Shown piece after piece: positions 19,234-28,297 of a stretch of DNA of 64,000 nucleotides. Each line of letters opens with the position of its first letter. Within the stretch, counting starts at the first letter, position 1. The stretch spans positions 310,001 to 374,000 of the forward strand of contig NZ_JASHKN010000001.1 of NCBI RefSeq assembly GCF_030056735.1, given 5' to 3'. Made by a program: the position numbers and the translations under genes. This DNA comes from Rhodococcus sp. IEGM 1409 (GTDB lineage: Bacteria > Actinomycetota > Actinomycetes > Mycobacteriales > Mycobacteriaceae). Below the pieces are notes generated by a model. That model searched no databases and had not been told where the DNA came from. It saw only the letters and a program-made list of their open reading frames with translations.

Positions 19234-19875
19234 TCAGTGATCGCTGGCGAGACGCCGTGCTGCGAATTGTCTGAAGTACTCCACTTTGGATTCCGGGACC
19301 ACGATCGGAAGTATCAGGTTCCACGATGCCTTCATGGAGTCCGAGAGCTCACGAACAGTCCCGGTCGCCGCTGCCATCAGCCGAACTCCGGACGCCACTT
19401 CCAACAGGAATCGAGCGATGTCGGCGGAATCCGCGTCCGAACGCAGATCACCTTCGTCGGCGGCGCGGCTGGCAAGCTCGCGGTAAATGTCGAGCCAGAC
19501 ATCCAGCGTTGCCGGCCCGGATCCCCGATAGTCCCCGATCTCGACCAGCAAGCGGAAGGTCGCACGAACCATCGCGTCGTGCGCACCGATGTCGACGATG
19601 ACGGACGAAATACCGATCAACGACTCGAGCGCGGGAGTGCGACGGTCCAACCAGAGTTCACATTTCGCATCGAAACGTGCCGAACCCTCGTCGATCACCG
19701 CCCGCGCGAGTTCCTCCTTGGACCCGAAATGGAAGTACAGCGCGCCTTTGGTCACCTGCGACTCGGCGATGATCTCGCTCAAACTGGCATTGGCATAGCC
19801 CAGGCGCAAGAACACCCCCGCTGCTCCGCGCAGCACCGAATCACGGGTGGCTTCTGCCCGCTCTTGCCTCACCAT
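19234..19875 (-). CDS. TetR regulator of the gamma-butyrolactone-receptor (ScbR/ArpA) type
   Basis: ATG 19875 follows GGAGG by 8 nt; an in-frame ATG at 19890 has no ribosome site. The 213-residue protein opens MVRQERAEATRDSVLRGAAGVFLRLGYANASLSEIIAESQVTKGALYFHFGSKEELARAVID (shown here in words as the standard TetR HTH at residues 5-60). VTKGALYFHFGSKEEL is characteristic of ScbR/ArpA-like receptors. The C-terminal ligand domain is compatible but too diverged to name a ligand. It is on the same strand as, and upstream of, acpS, with the 21-bp palindrome between them. It probably represses the acpS operon and perhaps the two other palindrome-bearing units. No autoregulator synthase (AfsA-like) is seen in the window. 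Confidence 0.8.
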   Translation of the reverse strand: MVRQERAEATRDSVLRGAAGVFLRLGYANASLSEIIAESQVTKGALYFHFGSKEELARAVIDEGSARFDAKCELWLDRRTPALESLIGISSVIVDIGAHDAMVRATFRLLVEIGDYRGSGPATLDVWLDIYRELASRAADEGDLRSDADSADIARFLLEVASGVRLMAAATGTVRELSDSMKASWNLILPIVVPESKVEYFRQFAARRLASDH

Positions 19876-19977
19876 CGATCCGGCCTCCAATCACCACACA
19901 TCGAACGAATCCTTGGTCTTACCCGTTCACAGCGTCAAAATGGAAGGCACGGTTCGGCATTCAACCCACCCTGCAAA

Positions 19978-19992
19978 CAAATGAGACATTTG
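19978..19992. promoter_or_regulatory. Perfect palindrome upstream of the ScbR-like tetR gene
   Basis: CAAATG, AGA, CATTTG: a perfect 6+3+6 dyad in the 189 bp between the two TetR genes, about 100 bp before ATG 19875. A plausible operator for one of the two regulators; nothing else supports it. Confidence 0.35.
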
Positions 19993-20064
19993 CCCATCAA
20001 ACGATCGTGATACAGCGAACACAGCTTAGACCGCGATCCATCTCTGCGTGGCAGGCGCGCCTGG

Positions 20065-20718
20065 TTAACCCTCCAATTGTGGGTCGGCTTCCAGATTCGT
20101 CAGGCCGTTCCAACACAAATTCACGAGGTGAGCGGCGACAACTTCTTTGGACGGAGTCCGTTCGTCGAGCCACCACGTAGCCGTCGTGGACACCATGCCG
20201 ACAAGCGCCTGGGCGTACATCGTTGCTAGTCCGGGGTCGAAACCACGTCTGGAGAAGTCCCCCGCCAGGAGGTAGCCCACCTGACTGATCGCGTCGTTGA
20301 GCAAGCTCGAATACGTCCCACTCGGCGCGACGACGGACGAATCGCGCACGAGTATTCGAAATCCGTCGGTGTGCTCTTCCACGTAGGTGAGCAAAGCCAA
20401 CGCAACCCGCTCGACTCGAACTCTCGAGCGATTTTGTGACAGCGACGAGGTGATCATTTCGAGAAGCCGCGACATCTCCCGGTCTACTACGACGGCGTAC
20501 AGCCCCTCCTTGCCGCCGAAGTGCTCGTACACAACCGGCTTGGACACATTGGCTCGCTGAGCGATCTCCTCGATCGAGGTCGCCTCGTATCCCCGTTCGG
20601 CGAAGAGCGCCCGCCCGATCTCGATCAGTTGTTGCCGACGTTGGGTACCGGTCATCCGGATCCGTATCGCTCGTTCGGGAACTGGATCCCCGCCAACCGA
20701 ACCGGACACCGTCGCCAT
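20065..20718 (-). CDS. TetR-family regulator (positional counterpart of Rv1019)
   Basis: The 217-residue TetR protein has its HTH at about residues 20-65 ([53 protein letters not shown] in pattern) and a C-terminal helical ligand domain with a [13 protein letters not shown] segment. ATG 20718 has GAGAGGAAG just upstream; the frame continues to 20742 without a better start. It is divergent from the tRNA-Gln/glmU unit. In mycobacteria a TetR gene occupies this same place between mfd and glmU, so this is the likely orthologue. Targets are unknown. Confidence 0.85.
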   Translation of the reverse strand: MATVSGSVGGDPVPERAIRIRMTGTQRRQQLIEIGRALFAERGYEATSIEEIAQRANVSKPVVYEHFGGKEGLYAVVVDREMSRLLEMITSSLSQNRSRVRVERVALALLTYVEEHTDGFRILVRDSSVVAPSGTYSSLLNDAISQVGYLLAGDFSRRGFDPGLATMYAQALVGMVSTTATWWLDERTPSKEVVAAHLVNLCWNGLTNLEADPQLEG

Positions 20719-20872
20719 GGTCTTCCTCTCTCCGACACACAAATTACAGCTGTGGATGCTCAGCCTATCGGGACTTCAGGAACCCAATCGGAGGAGCGGT
20801 TCGACCTACGGCGGGTCGGCATGCGATTATTCTTTCGCGCGTTCGTCCGCAAGGCTCGGCAATGCGTGGCAA

Positions 20873-20943
20873 TCCGCCGTGGTGTAATGGCAGCACCTCT
20901 GATTTTGGTTCAGATAGTTCAGGTTCGAGTCCTGGCGGCGGAG
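20873..20943 (+). tRNA. tRNA-Gln (anticodon TTG)
   Basis: The acceptor stem TCCGCCG (20873-20879) pairs with CGGCGGA (20936-20942), G is the discriminator, and CCA is not encoded. The anticodon stem TCTGA/TCAGA encloses the loop TTTTGGT, giving anticodon TTG. The T arm contains GGTTCGAGTCC. It lies 90 bp upstream of glmU on the same strand, as in related actinobacteria. Confidence 0.95.
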
Positions 20944-20985
20944 CTGGTAAACAACATGCGTTTTCCGAGCGGAAATGCGTGTCTT

Positions 20986-21018
20986 GATCGACAGTTTGAT
21001 CGACAGTTTGATCGACAG
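20986..21018. repeat. 12-bp tandem repeat in the glmU leader
   Basis: Nearly three copies of GATCGACAGTTT between the tRNA and glmU, ending just at the glmU ribosome site (GAGGGAG, 21018-21024). Confidence 0.85.
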
Positions 21019-21033
21019 AGGGAGCTCAAACCA

Positions 21034-22485
21034 GTGCAGACCGCCGTGATCGTTCTCGCAGCGGGTGCCGGTACACGAATGAAGTCGAAGACTCCCAAGG
21101 TCCTCCACACTCTCGCCGGACGCAGCATGCTGGCACATTCGCTTCACGCGGCAACCTCACTGAACCCCACGCACCTGGTGACCGTCGTCGGTCACGATCG
21201 TGAGCGTGTCACCGAAGCGGTCAGCGCAGTCGCCGGCGAACTGGGCCGCCCCGTCACCGTTGCCGTTCAGGACGAGCAGAAGGGCACCGGGCACGCCGTC
21301 AGTTGCGGACTCGAGGGTCTGCCCGCCGACTTCGCCGGGACCGTACTCGTCACAGCCGCCGACGTGCCGCTGCTCGACGGCAAGACCATCGCAGACCTCC
21401 TCGCTCAGCACACTGCCGCCCCTGCGGCTGCGGTCACGGTGTTGACGTCGACGGCGCTCGACCCCACCGGCTACGGACGGATCCTTCGTACGACGGACGG
21501 CGAAGTCAACGCCATCGTCGAGGAGAAGGAAGCCACCGAATCGCAGCGCTCGATCACCGAGGTCAATTCGGGTGTCTACGCCTTCGACTTCGAGACTCTG
21601 CGCGACGCGCTGGCGTCTCTCGACTCCAACAACGCACAACACGAGTTCTATCTCACCGATGTGATCATGATCGCCCGTCGAGCAGGCAAGCGTGTTCGTG
21701 CGCAGCACATCGCGGATTCGGTTCTCGTCGCGGGCGCCAACGACCGCGTGCAGCTCTCGACGCTTGCCCGCGAGATGAACCGTCGAATCCTCGAGACGTG
21801 GATGCGTGCCGGCGTCACCGTCGTCGATCCCGCGAGCACGTGGATCGATTGCGGCGTGCACATCGCACAGGACGTGACGCTCCTGCCCGGAGTTCAGTTG
21901 ACCGGCACGACGTCGGTGGGCGAAGACGCCGTGATCGGCCCGGACACCACCTTGGACAACGTCAGCGTCGGGGAGCGCGCGGTGGTGGTCCGCTCACACG
22001 GGAGCGACTCCGTGATCGGCGCGGACGCAACTGTCGGTCCGTTCGCCTACCTCCGGCCGAGTACCCGTCTCGGTGACCACGGCAAGATCGGCGCCTACGT
22101 GGAAACCAAGAACGCCGACATCGGCAAACATTCGAAGATTCCGCATCTTACCTACGTCGGCGACGCCACCATCGGCCATCACAGCAATATCGGAGCTTCG
22201 AGCGTCTTCGTCAATTACGACGGGGTGAACAAGAGCCGTACTGTGGTGGGGTCGCACGTCCGAACAGGCTCCGACACCATGTTCGTTGCCCCTCTCGTCG
22301 TGGGAGACGGCGCATACACGGGTGCGGGCACGGTCTTGAAGAACGACGTACCGCCTGGGGCGCTTGCCGTCTCGGGTGGGGCGCAGCGCAACATCGAGGG
22401 TTGGGTCCAGAAGAATCGACCCGGAACTCCTGCGGCCGATGCCGCTGCAGCGGCTGCACAACCTGACAGCCCTGCAACAACCTGA
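21034..22485 (+). CDS. glmU: Bifunctional GlmU: N-acetylglucosamine-1-phosphate uridyltransferase / glucosamine-1-phosphate acetyltransferase
   Basis: GlmU makes UDP-GlcNAc in the cytosol in two steps, acetylating GlcN-1-P and then coupling it to UTP. The N-terminal pyrophosphorylase domain has [22 protein letters not shown] and [13 protein letters not shown]. After about residue 255 come left-handed beta-helix hexapeptides ([56 protein letters not shown]). GTG 21034 was chosen from GAGGGAG upstream and the family start [11 protein letters not shown]. 483 residues; the C-terminal Ala/Pro tail runs into an 18-bp tandem repeat that contains the stop codon. Followed by prs. Confidence 0.96.
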   Translation: MQTAVIVLAAGAGTRMKSKTPKVLHTLAGRSMLAHSLHAATSLNPTHLVTVVGHDRERVTEAVSAVAGELGRPVTVAVQDEQKGTGHAVSCGLEGLPADFAGTVLVTAADVPLLDGKTIADLLAQHTAAPAAAVTVLTSTALDPTGYGRILRTTDGEVNAIVEEKEATESQRSITEVNSGVYAFDFETLRDALASLDSNNAQHEFYLTDVIMIARRAGKRVRAQHIADSVLVAGANDRVQLSTLAREMNRRILETWMRAGVTVVDPASTWIDCGVHIAQDVTLLPGVQLTGTTSVGEDAVIGPDTTLDNVSVGERAVVVRSHGSDSVIGADATVGPFAYLRPSTRLGDHGKIGAYVETKNADIGKHSKIPHLTYVGDATIGHHSNIGASSVFVNYDGVNKSRTVVGSHVRTGSDTMFVAPLVVGDGAYTGAGTVLKNDVPPGALAVSGGAQRNIEGWVQKNRPGTPAADAAAAAAQPDSPATT

Positions 22486-22508
22486 CAGCCCTGCACAACC
22501 TGACAGCA
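22458..22508. repeat. 18-bp tandem repeat spanning the glmU stop codon
   Basis: ACAACCTGACAGCCCTGC occurs at 22458-22475 and 22477-22494, with a 14-bp partial copy at 22495-22508. The first copy codes for the GlmU tail, the second contains the stop, and the third lies in the gap to prs. Confidence 0.85.
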
Positions 22509-22557
22509 CAGATCACCACCAGATCGACCGGCAAGTACAAAAGGATGGCATGAACCA

Positions 22558-23538
22558 GTGACTGCGAATTGGATCGACAACCAGAAGAACCTGATGTTGT
22601 TCTCGGGTCGCGCACATCCCGAGTTGGCGGAGCAGGTGGCGAAGGAACTCGACATCCGCGTCACCCCGCAGACCGCGCGCGACTTCGCGAACGGTGAGAT
22701 CTTCGTTCGATTCGAAGAGTCGGTTCGCGGCTCCGACGCGTTTGTCCTGCAGAGTCATCCGGCACCGCTGAACACGTGGGTGATGGAGCAGCTCATCATG
22801 ATCGACGCTCTCAAGCGTGGATCGGCAAAGCGCATCACTGCAGTTCTTCCGTTCTACCCGTACGCCCGCCAGGACAAGAAGCACCGCGGACGCGAGCCGA
22901 TCTCCGCTCGTTTGATCGCGGACCTGCTCAAGACTGCCGGCGCCGATCGCATCATCACGGTCGACCTGCATACCGATCAGATCCAAGGCTTTTTCGACGG
23001 CCCCGTCGATCACATGCACGCACACAGCCAGTTGGCCAACCACATTCGCGCGGGCTACAACCTCGAGAACATCACGGTGGTCTCCCCCGACTCGGGCCGC
23101 GTTCGTGTCGCCGAGAAGTGGGCCGACTCGCTCGGCGGAGCACCGCTGGCGTTCATTCACAAGACGCGCGATCCGTTGGTGCCCAACCAGGTCAAGTCCA
23201 ACCGCGTCGTCGGTGAGGTCGAAGGTCGCACCTGCATCCTGATCGACGACATGATCGATACCGGCGGAACCATCGCCGGCGCGGTCAAGGTACTCAAGGA
23301 GGCCGGTGCGGGTGACGTCGTCATCGCTGCAACCCACGGCGTCCTGTCCGACCCTGCGGCCGAGCGTCTGTCGACGTGTGGAGCGAAGGAAGTTGTTGTC
23401 ACCAATACACTTCCGATCGACGAGTCGAAGAAGTTCCCGACGCTGACGGTGCTGTCCATCGCACCGCTGCTGGCTCGCACCATCAAGGAAGTTTTCGAGA
23501 ACGGTTCTGTGACTTCGCTGTTCAACGGCAGCGCCTAG
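22558..23538 (+). CDS. prs: Ribose-phosphate pyrophosphokinase
   Basis: Makes PRPP from ribose-5-phosphate and ATP, feeding nucleotide, histidine, tryptophan and decaprenylphosphoryl-arabinose synthesis. It has 326 residues with the family motifs: FANGEIFVRFEESVRGSD, FYPYARQDKKHRGREPISARL, VDLHTDQIQGFFDGPVDH and the PRPP loop CILIDDMIDTGGTIAGA. GTG start with AAGGA upstream. 72 bp after glmU, as in mycobacteria (glmU-prs). A strong hairpin follows. Confidence 0.96.
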   Translation: MTANWIDNQKNLMLFSGRAHPELAEQVAKELDIRVTPQTARDFANGEIFVRFEESVRGSDAFVLQSHPAPLNTWVMEQLIMIDALKRGSAKRITAVLPFYPYARQDKKHRGREPISARLIADLLKTAGADRIITVDLHTDQIQGFFDGPVDHMHAHSQLANHIRAGYNLENITVVSPDSGRVRVAEKWADSLGGAPLAFIHKTRDPLVPNQVKSNRVVGEVEGRTCILIDDMIDTGGTIAGAVKVLKEAGAGDVVIAATHGVLSDPAAERLSTCGAKEVVVTNTLPIDESKKFPTLTVLSIAPLLARTIKEVFENGSVTSLFNGSA

Positions 23539-23550
23539 TCTTCCGCTGCA

Positions 23551-23598
23551 CTACGGGCGCGTACCTGTGACTTCACGGTCACCGGTACGCGCCCGTAG
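23551..23598 (+). terminator. Long hairpin terminator after prs
   Basis: A perfect 15-bp inverted repeat (23551-23565 CTACGGGCGCGTACC against 23584-23598) encloses an 18-nt loop with its own short dyad. It starts 12 bp past the prs stop. The T tract is weak (TCGTCTT), as is common in actinobacteria. Confidence 0.8.
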
Positions 23599-23777
23599 TC
23601 GTCTTCGCGAACCCCACGAAAACAGACCACCCGGTCATCATGAAACCACCTGTGCGACACACGAATACCAGCAAATGCGGCAAACAGCATGATCTTGATC
23701 ACGCCCGCGTCGAGAAACCCAGGTCGATGTTGGGGCGGTGTTCACCGCGCCGCAATCTTCGCCTAGTGTGGCTCGTC

Positions 23778-24434
23778 GTGATCGACGCGCAAACCCTGGA
23801 ATCCCGGCCCGAATCTCATTCCCTGAATTCATCAGTTCCGACGATCCGGCGGTGGCGCCCAGGATCTTGTGTCTGGTGCGGAGACGACAACTCCGTGGAC
23901 ATGTTCCGCAACGAACCCCGCTGTGGAAAATGCCGTGAAAACGAAGGCATCATCGATGACGCTAAGCGTTTCCTCGGCATGTACGGTCTGCGCCCGCTCG
24001 GCGGCACGCTGCAGTCCGACGACGACGAAGAGCGCGAGTACCGCGTCAACGCACGCGAGGCACGCCGAGTCCTGAACGAGATCCGCATGGACGTCCTTCC
24101 CGATGCGGCCGCTGTCCGCAAGGCAATTCGGCCCCGCGCCGCAACGGTTGTCGCCGACGCGTCACCCGCGCGGGCTTCTCGCCCCTCCAGCACGGGCACA
24201 GCGACGCGCGTTGCCGCTCCGGTCAAGACGGACACCGTCGACATCGACACGCTCCAGACGCGCGTCCTAGGGCTTCTCGATCAGCTCGGTTCGATCGACG
24301 AGCAGATCAAGGTCGCCGAACTTGCACAAGGGTTGCCGGCTCGCGCACGACTGAGCGATCTGAACAAGCAGAAGGCCACGGTTCTTCGCACGCTGGCCGC
24401 TCTCGAGAAAGCCCGCATCGCCGCCTCCAACTAA
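23778..24434 (+). CDS. Zinc-ribbon protein with C-terminal coiled coil, unknown function
   Basis: I do not recognise the family. The frame is open from 23640; a GTG at 23778 is taken as a tentative start because the N-terminal CVWCGDDNSVDMFRNEPRCGKC must be included. The two CxxC pairs spaced by 15 residues look like a zinc ribbon. Then come an acidic helical stretch (DDDEEREYRVNAREARRVLNEIR), a basic/Pro linker, and a C-terminal helix pair (LQTRVLGLLDQLGSIDEQIKVAEL, LNKQKATVLRTLAALEKARIA) likely to form a coiled coil. Codon use is like its neighbours, and a rho-independent terminator follows. Possibly a DNA- or RNA-associated regulator. Confidence 0.6.
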   Translation: MIDAQTLESRPESHSLNSSVPTIRRWRPGSCVWCGDDNSVDMFRNEPRCGKCRENEGIIDDAKRFLGMYGLRPLGGTLQSDDDEEREYRVNAREARRVLNEIRMDVLPDAAAVRKAIRPRAATVVADASPARASRPSSTGTATRVAAPVKTDTVDIDTLQTRVLGLLDQLGSIDEQIKVAELAQGLPARARLSDLNKQKATVLRTLAALEKARIAASN

Positions 24435-24456
24435 ATTCCGTCGCGTCCATCCCACG

Positions 24457-24490
24457 GCCCCGTCTCCCTTGCGAGACGGGGCTGTTCTGT
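24457..24490 (+). terminator. Intrinsic terminator before the SLC13 transporter
   Basis: GCCCCGTCTC (24457-24466) pairs with GAGACGGGGC (24473-24482) around a 6-nt loop, followed by TGTTCTGT. Its position also argues against a start for the transporter upstream of 24490. Confidence 0.8.
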
Positions 24491-24513
24491 ATGAGCAGGT
24501 ACCTTTACGAATC

Positions 24514-26094
24514 GTGAATGACATCACCATCACCTTTGTTGTGCTTGCACTGGTCGTCGCGCTGTTCGTGATCGGCCGAATCCCGGTCGGCATCATCGCG
24601 ATCGGCACTGCCCTGGCGCTGTACGCCACCGGTGTGATCTCGATGGAGCAGGCACTCGCCGGATTCGGCGATCCCACGGTGGTGTTCATCGCCGCGCTCT
24701 TTGTTGTCAGCGAAGCCCTCGACGCCACCGGCGTCACCACCTGGGCGGGTGAGAAACTGCTGGCGAAAGTCGGCGAATCCCGAGTCCGTCTCGTGAGTGC
24801 GATCATGTTGCTGGTTGCCGCGTTGACCGCATTGATCAGCGTCAACGGGGCCGTAGCCGCGTTGGTACCGATGGTGGTCGTCTTGGCGGTGCGTCTCGGT
24901 AAATCGACGTCACAACTGCTTCTGCCGTTGGCATTTGCCGCCCATGCCGGATCGATGCTCACCTTGACCGGAACGCCGGTCAACATCATCGTTTCCGAAG
25001 CAGCCGAAGAGTCCGGGGCCGGCGCTTTCGGGTTCTTCAGTTTCACCTTGGTCGGTGCGCCCCTGGTACTGGGAACCATCGCGATCGCCGTGCTACTCGG
25101 CCCCCACGTCCTCCCACATCGCGCGGGGACGTTCATGTCTCCTGATCTGAGCCGACACGCCAAGACCCTCGCGAAGCAGTATCAGCTTATGGGTAAGGAT
25201 GCCCCGTCCGCCGAACCCTTGATCACCAAGTACGACGGTGTGGTCGAAGTGATCATCCCGCCGCGCTCGGAAATGATCGGCGACAGGGCCTTTCCCGGCA
25301 TGGTGACCGACAGTGGAGATCTGGTGATACTCGCAGTCCAGCGTGCTGGTGAGGACTGCGGCCCCAAGGGCGTCAAGTTGGCGGCAGGTGACACGCTTCT
25401 CCTGCAAGGCAGCTGGGACGATCTCGACACCCACACCGCGGTCGATCCGAACGTCCTCGTGGTCGACGCACCTGCCCAGATACGGAAGCAGGCAGCACCG
25501 TTGGGAACCCGCGCGGTCATCGCCCTCGTCGTCGTCGCGGCGATGGTCGTGTTGCTGACCTTCGGACTGGTGCCTTCGGCGATAGCCGGACTCCTCGCGG
25601 CGTGTGCGATGGTGCTGCTACGAGTCATCAGTGTGGAGCAGGCGCATCGGTCCATCTCGTGGACCACGTTGATTCTCGTCGGCGGAATGATCCCGCTCTC
25701 GACCGCGATCCAGCAGACCGGCGCAGCCGAAAAACTCGCTCATGCCTTCGTCGACGTCGTCGGCGGTGCAAGCCCGTATGTCGTTGTCGCCGGACTGTTT
25801 GTCGTGACGGCGACTCTGGGTCAGCTGATCAGTAACACCGCGACCGCGCTGATCATCACGCCGATCGCCATCTCGGTCGCCGGCGAACTCGACATCTCGG
25901 TGCTGCCCCTTCTGATGACGGTCACTGTCGCTGCCGCGGCCTCCTTCCTGACGCCCGTAGCCACTCCCGCGAACATGATGGTCATGGGACCTGGCGGGTA
26001 CAAGTTCGGCGACTACTGGAAGCTCGGGCTCCCGATGTTGTTGTGGTTCCTGGTAGTTGCGACGGTGTTGATCCCAGTGATCTGGAGTTTCTGA
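24514..26094 (+). CDS. SLC13/DASS-type anion permease with TrkA-C domain
   Basis: A 526-residue membrane protein. It has two transporter halves, each with several hydrophobic helices: N-terminal VVALFVIGRIPVGIIAIGTAL onwards, and C-terminal SISWTTLILVGGMIPLSTAIQQ. The family signature loops are LTLTGTPVNIIVSEAA and FLTPVATPANMMVMGPGGY. Between the halves lies a soluble TrkA-C-like domain (VEVIIPPRSEMIGDRAF ... DTLLLQGSWDDL). Members import di- or tricarboxylates or sulfate with sodium; the substrate cannot be told. GTG 24514 is placed after the terminator hairpin. Its stop overlaps the cyclase start (TGATG), so the two are coupled. Confidence 0.88.
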   Translation: MNDITITFVVLALVVALFVIGRIPVGIIAIGTALALYATGVISMEQALAGFGDPTVVFIAALFVVSEALDATGVTTWAGEKLLAKVGESRVRLVSAIMLLVAALTALISVNGAVAALVPMVVVLAVRLGKSTSQLLLPLAFAAHAGSMLTLTGTPVNIIVSEAAEESGAGAFGFFSFTLVGAPLVLGTIAIAVLLGPHVLPHRAGTFMSPDLSRHAKTLAKQYQLMGKDAPSAEPLITKYDGVVEVIIPPRSEMIGDRAFPGMVTDSGDLVILAVQRAGEDCGPKGVKLAAGDTLLLQGSWDDLDTHTAVDPNVLVVDAPAQIRKQAAPLGTRAVIALVVVAAMVVLLTFGLVPSAIAGLLAACAMVLLRVISVEQAHRSISWTTLILVGGMIPLSTAIQQTGAAEKLAHAFVDVVGGASPYVVVAGLFVVTATLGQLISNTATALIITPIAISVAGELDISVLPLLMTVTVAAAASFLTPVATPANMMVMGPGGYKFGDYWKLGLPMLLWFLVVATVLIPVIWSF

Positions 26095-26981
26095 TGTGCT
26101 CACCGAAGGTGTTGACGGAGGTCTACGAATCGATCGGACGAGAACGCAGGAAGGTCAGCCGACGATCGATGTTCGCGGCGCTGGGCACTACTGCGCTCGG
26201 CGCAACCGTCGTGGCGGGCGTGGTGCAGCCCACTGCGTCGGCAGCGCCGGCGGGTCACACCATCGTCGATCTGACGCACGTACTGACGCCGGATTTCCCG
26301 GTGTGGCCGGGCGCGCGCTCGTTCGAGATGAGGAACCTGGCGAAGATCGCCGACACCGCCGGATCTCTGGGCTCGCTCGGGTCCGCTGGTTTCGGCGGAA
26401 ACTTCTACCTCAACGAACTCCGCCTCGAGGAACACACCGGCACTCACATCGACGCGCCCGCTCACGCCAGCGCGGACGGAATCACCGTCGAGAAGATTCC
26501 GGTCACCGACCTCGTCGTACCGATTGCGGTCGTCGATATCAGCGCCCGAGCCTCCGTCGACCCTGACACACTGCTCACCCGCCAGGACATCCTCGATTGG
26601 GAGTCCACCCACGGGACCATCGCTCCCCGGAGCCTGGTGGCGATGAACTCGGGCTGGGATACCCGGGCCGGTGCCGGCGGAGCCTTCACGAATCGAGATG
26701 CACTCGGCGTGCAACACACTCCCGGATTCGCCCCCGAGGCGATCGACTTTTTGGTGTCCGAGCGCGACATAGTCGCCGTGGGCTCGGACACCCTCAGCAT
26801 CGACGCGGGCCGAAGCACGACCCACGGGGCTCACCGAAGCGCTTTGGGCTCAGGAAAGTACACAGTCGAAGCCCTTGCAAACCTGTCCGCACTTCCAGCC
26901 GTCGGCGCCACAGTGATGGTAGGCGCGCCGACGCATGCGGGGGGTTCGGGTGGTCCGTGCCGGGTTATCGCCTGGTACTGA
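26094..26981 (+). CDS. Tat-exported cyclase-family hydrolase (kynurenine formamidase-like)
   Basis: A 295-residue protein. The N-terminus has a twin-arginine signal (KVSRRSMFAALGTTALG ... ASAAP), so it should be folded and exported. The mature part matches the metal-dependent cyclase family: HTIVDLTHVLTPDFPVWPG and the metal motif EEHTGTHIDAPAHAS, then VAVGSDTLSIDAG. Relatives hydrolyse N-formylkynurenine, isatin or similar amides and esters; the substrate here is unknown. It is coupled by 1 bp to the SLC13 permease, suggesting that the product or substrate is the anion carried. It is convergent with the sugar dehydrogenase, 3 bp apart. Confidence 0.85.
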   Translation: MCSPKVLTEVYESIGRERRKVSRRSMFAALGTTALGATVVAGVVQPTASAAPAGHTIVDLTHVLTPDFPVWPGARSFEMRNLAKIADTAGSLGSLGSAGFGGNFYLNELRLEEHTGTHIDAPAHASADGITVEKIPVTDLVVPIAVVDISARASVDPDTLLTRQDILDWESTHGTIAPRSLVAMNSGWDTRAGAGGAFTNRDALGVQHTPGFAPEAIDFLVSERDIVAVGSDTLSIDAGRSTTHGAHRSALGSGKYTVEALANLSALPAVGATVMVGAPTHAGGSGGPCRVIAWY

Positions 26982-26984
26982 AGA

Positions 26985-28190
26985 TCAGGGCGTGGGTGTC
27001 ACCCGCAGCACCTTGTCGCCTGTTCCGTTGTCCGTGGTCACCAGAAGCGAGCCGTCCGGCGTCGGGGTCACCGAGCGCAAGCGCCCGAACTGGTTCACCA
27101 ATCCGAAGGTCTGCGCGTCGACCGAACGGCCATCGGCATTGAGGCGGAGGAAGATCAGTTCCTTGCTCTTGAGACCGCCCATCACGAGTGCACCGTCCCA
27201 CGCACCCCATGCAGCTCCGCCGGTGAAGGCTGCGCTTGCGGTAGCCAACGTCGAGCTACCCGAACGCCATACCGCCGCAATTGCTCCCGGCACGCGCACA
27301 GGATCGGTCATCGGCACGGATTCGTCGTACGTTCCGGGAAGCCGATCCGGGCGGTAGCCGTAGTTTCCACCGGGGGTAAGCAGGTTTACTTCGTCGTCGA
27401 CGCTCGTGCCCTGCTCAACCGAGTACACCCGGCCGGTTCCGGGTTGCACGGCCAAACCTTGGACGTTGCGGTGCCCTAGTGTGTAGACGGAGCTGCCGGC
27501 ATTCGGATTTCCCGCCGCCGGAGTTCCGTCGGCGTTGATGTGCAAGACCTTGCCACCCAGCGAATTCGGATCCTGCGGAACGCTCGGCGTCGCTGTGTCA
27601 CCCGTCCCGACGAACAGCGTGCCGTCCTGGGCCGCAAGAATTCGGCAACCCCCGTGACGCCCGGACGAGACCGGGATTCCTGGCAATACAGTTCCGGTTC
27701 GAGTGAGGGCGGTCCATCCGGCGTCGACGGTCCACGAGATCACTCGAACGTCCGTGACTCCCCCAGCGCTGAATCCCTGACAGGTGTACAGGGTGCGCGA
27801 CTGAGCGAAGTCGCGTGCAAGCGCGATGCCCATGAGGCCGGTTTCGGACTGAGCGTAGAGATCCGAAAGATCTGCAGCGACCGGACCTGTCGTGTTGTCG
27901 CTTCGGCGAACGAAGAATCCGCCGGACCGTTGTCCGGTCAGGATCGCGCCGTCCGGGGCCGCCGCGACGTCCCAGGGGTGATCGAGTCCGTCGAGGAGTG
28001 TGGTGACCGACAGCTGCGGGAGGGTGTTCTCGATGGGGATGTCCGGGTCTTCACCGCCCAGCGACCCTGTACTTCCGTTGCCGAAACTGCCGGGGTCGAA
28101 GGGGAATGGTTGAGCCACGCACTGCGCTACCGGCATCACCAGTACTGCAGTCAGGGCCACGGTCAATGCGGCGAGCTTCGGATGACGCAC
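26985..28190 (-). CDS. Secreted PQQ-type glucose/sorbosone dehydrogenase-like protein
   Basis: A 401-residue protein with a Sec signal peptide (LAALTVALTAVLVMPVAQC; a Cys is present but the context is not a good lipobox). The rest is a six-bladed propeller of the GSDH type: LLDGLDHPWDVAAAPDGAIL, QSETGLMGIALARDFAQ, RHGGCRILAAQDGTLFVGTGD, GHRNVQGLAVQPGTGRVYSVEQG and DEVNLLTPGGNYGYRPDRL. Members oxidise aldose sugars outside the cytoplasm with PQQ. No PQQ biosynthesis genes are nearby, so the cofactor and activity are inferred. Confidence 0.85.
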   Translation of the reverse strand: MRHPKLAALTVALTAVLVMPVAQCVAQPFPFDPGSFGNGSTGSLGGEDPDIPIENTLPQLSVTTLLDGLDHPWDVAAAPDGAILTGQRSGGFFVRRSDNTTGPVAADLSDLYAQSETGLMGIALARDFAQSRTLYTCQGFSAGGVTDVRVISWTVDAGWTALTRTGTVLPGIPVSSGRHGGCRILAAQDGTLFVGTGDTATPSVPQDPNSLGGKVLHINADGTPAAGNPNAGSSVYTLGHRNVQGLAVQPGTGRVYSVEQGTSVDDEVNLLTPGGNYGYRPDRLPGTYDESVPMTDPVRVPGAIAAVWRSGSSTLATASAAFTGGAAWGAWDGALVMGGLKSKELIFLRLNADGRSVDAQTFGLVNQFGRLRSVTPTPDGSLLVTTDNGTGDKVLRVTPTP

Positions 28191-28297
28191 GCGTTCTCCT
28201 CGGGTCGGAAACCGTTCTGCGCCTCACTATAAACAGACAAACACCATTTTTCGGGCCATCGCGCCGTACCTGCAGGCCACAGGGCAACGAAACCCCG

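Noticed and set aside
20986..22508. Repeats near tRNA-Gln considered as a CRISPR array or attachment site
   Set aside because: Units are adjacent or nearly so without unique spacers, and no integrase or repeated tRNA end is present.
28226..28243. AAACAGAC followed by AAACACC upstream of the sugar dehydrogenase, like a half of the 21-bp palindrome
   Set aside because: Only one AAAC-type arm is present; no GTTT arm at the right distance.
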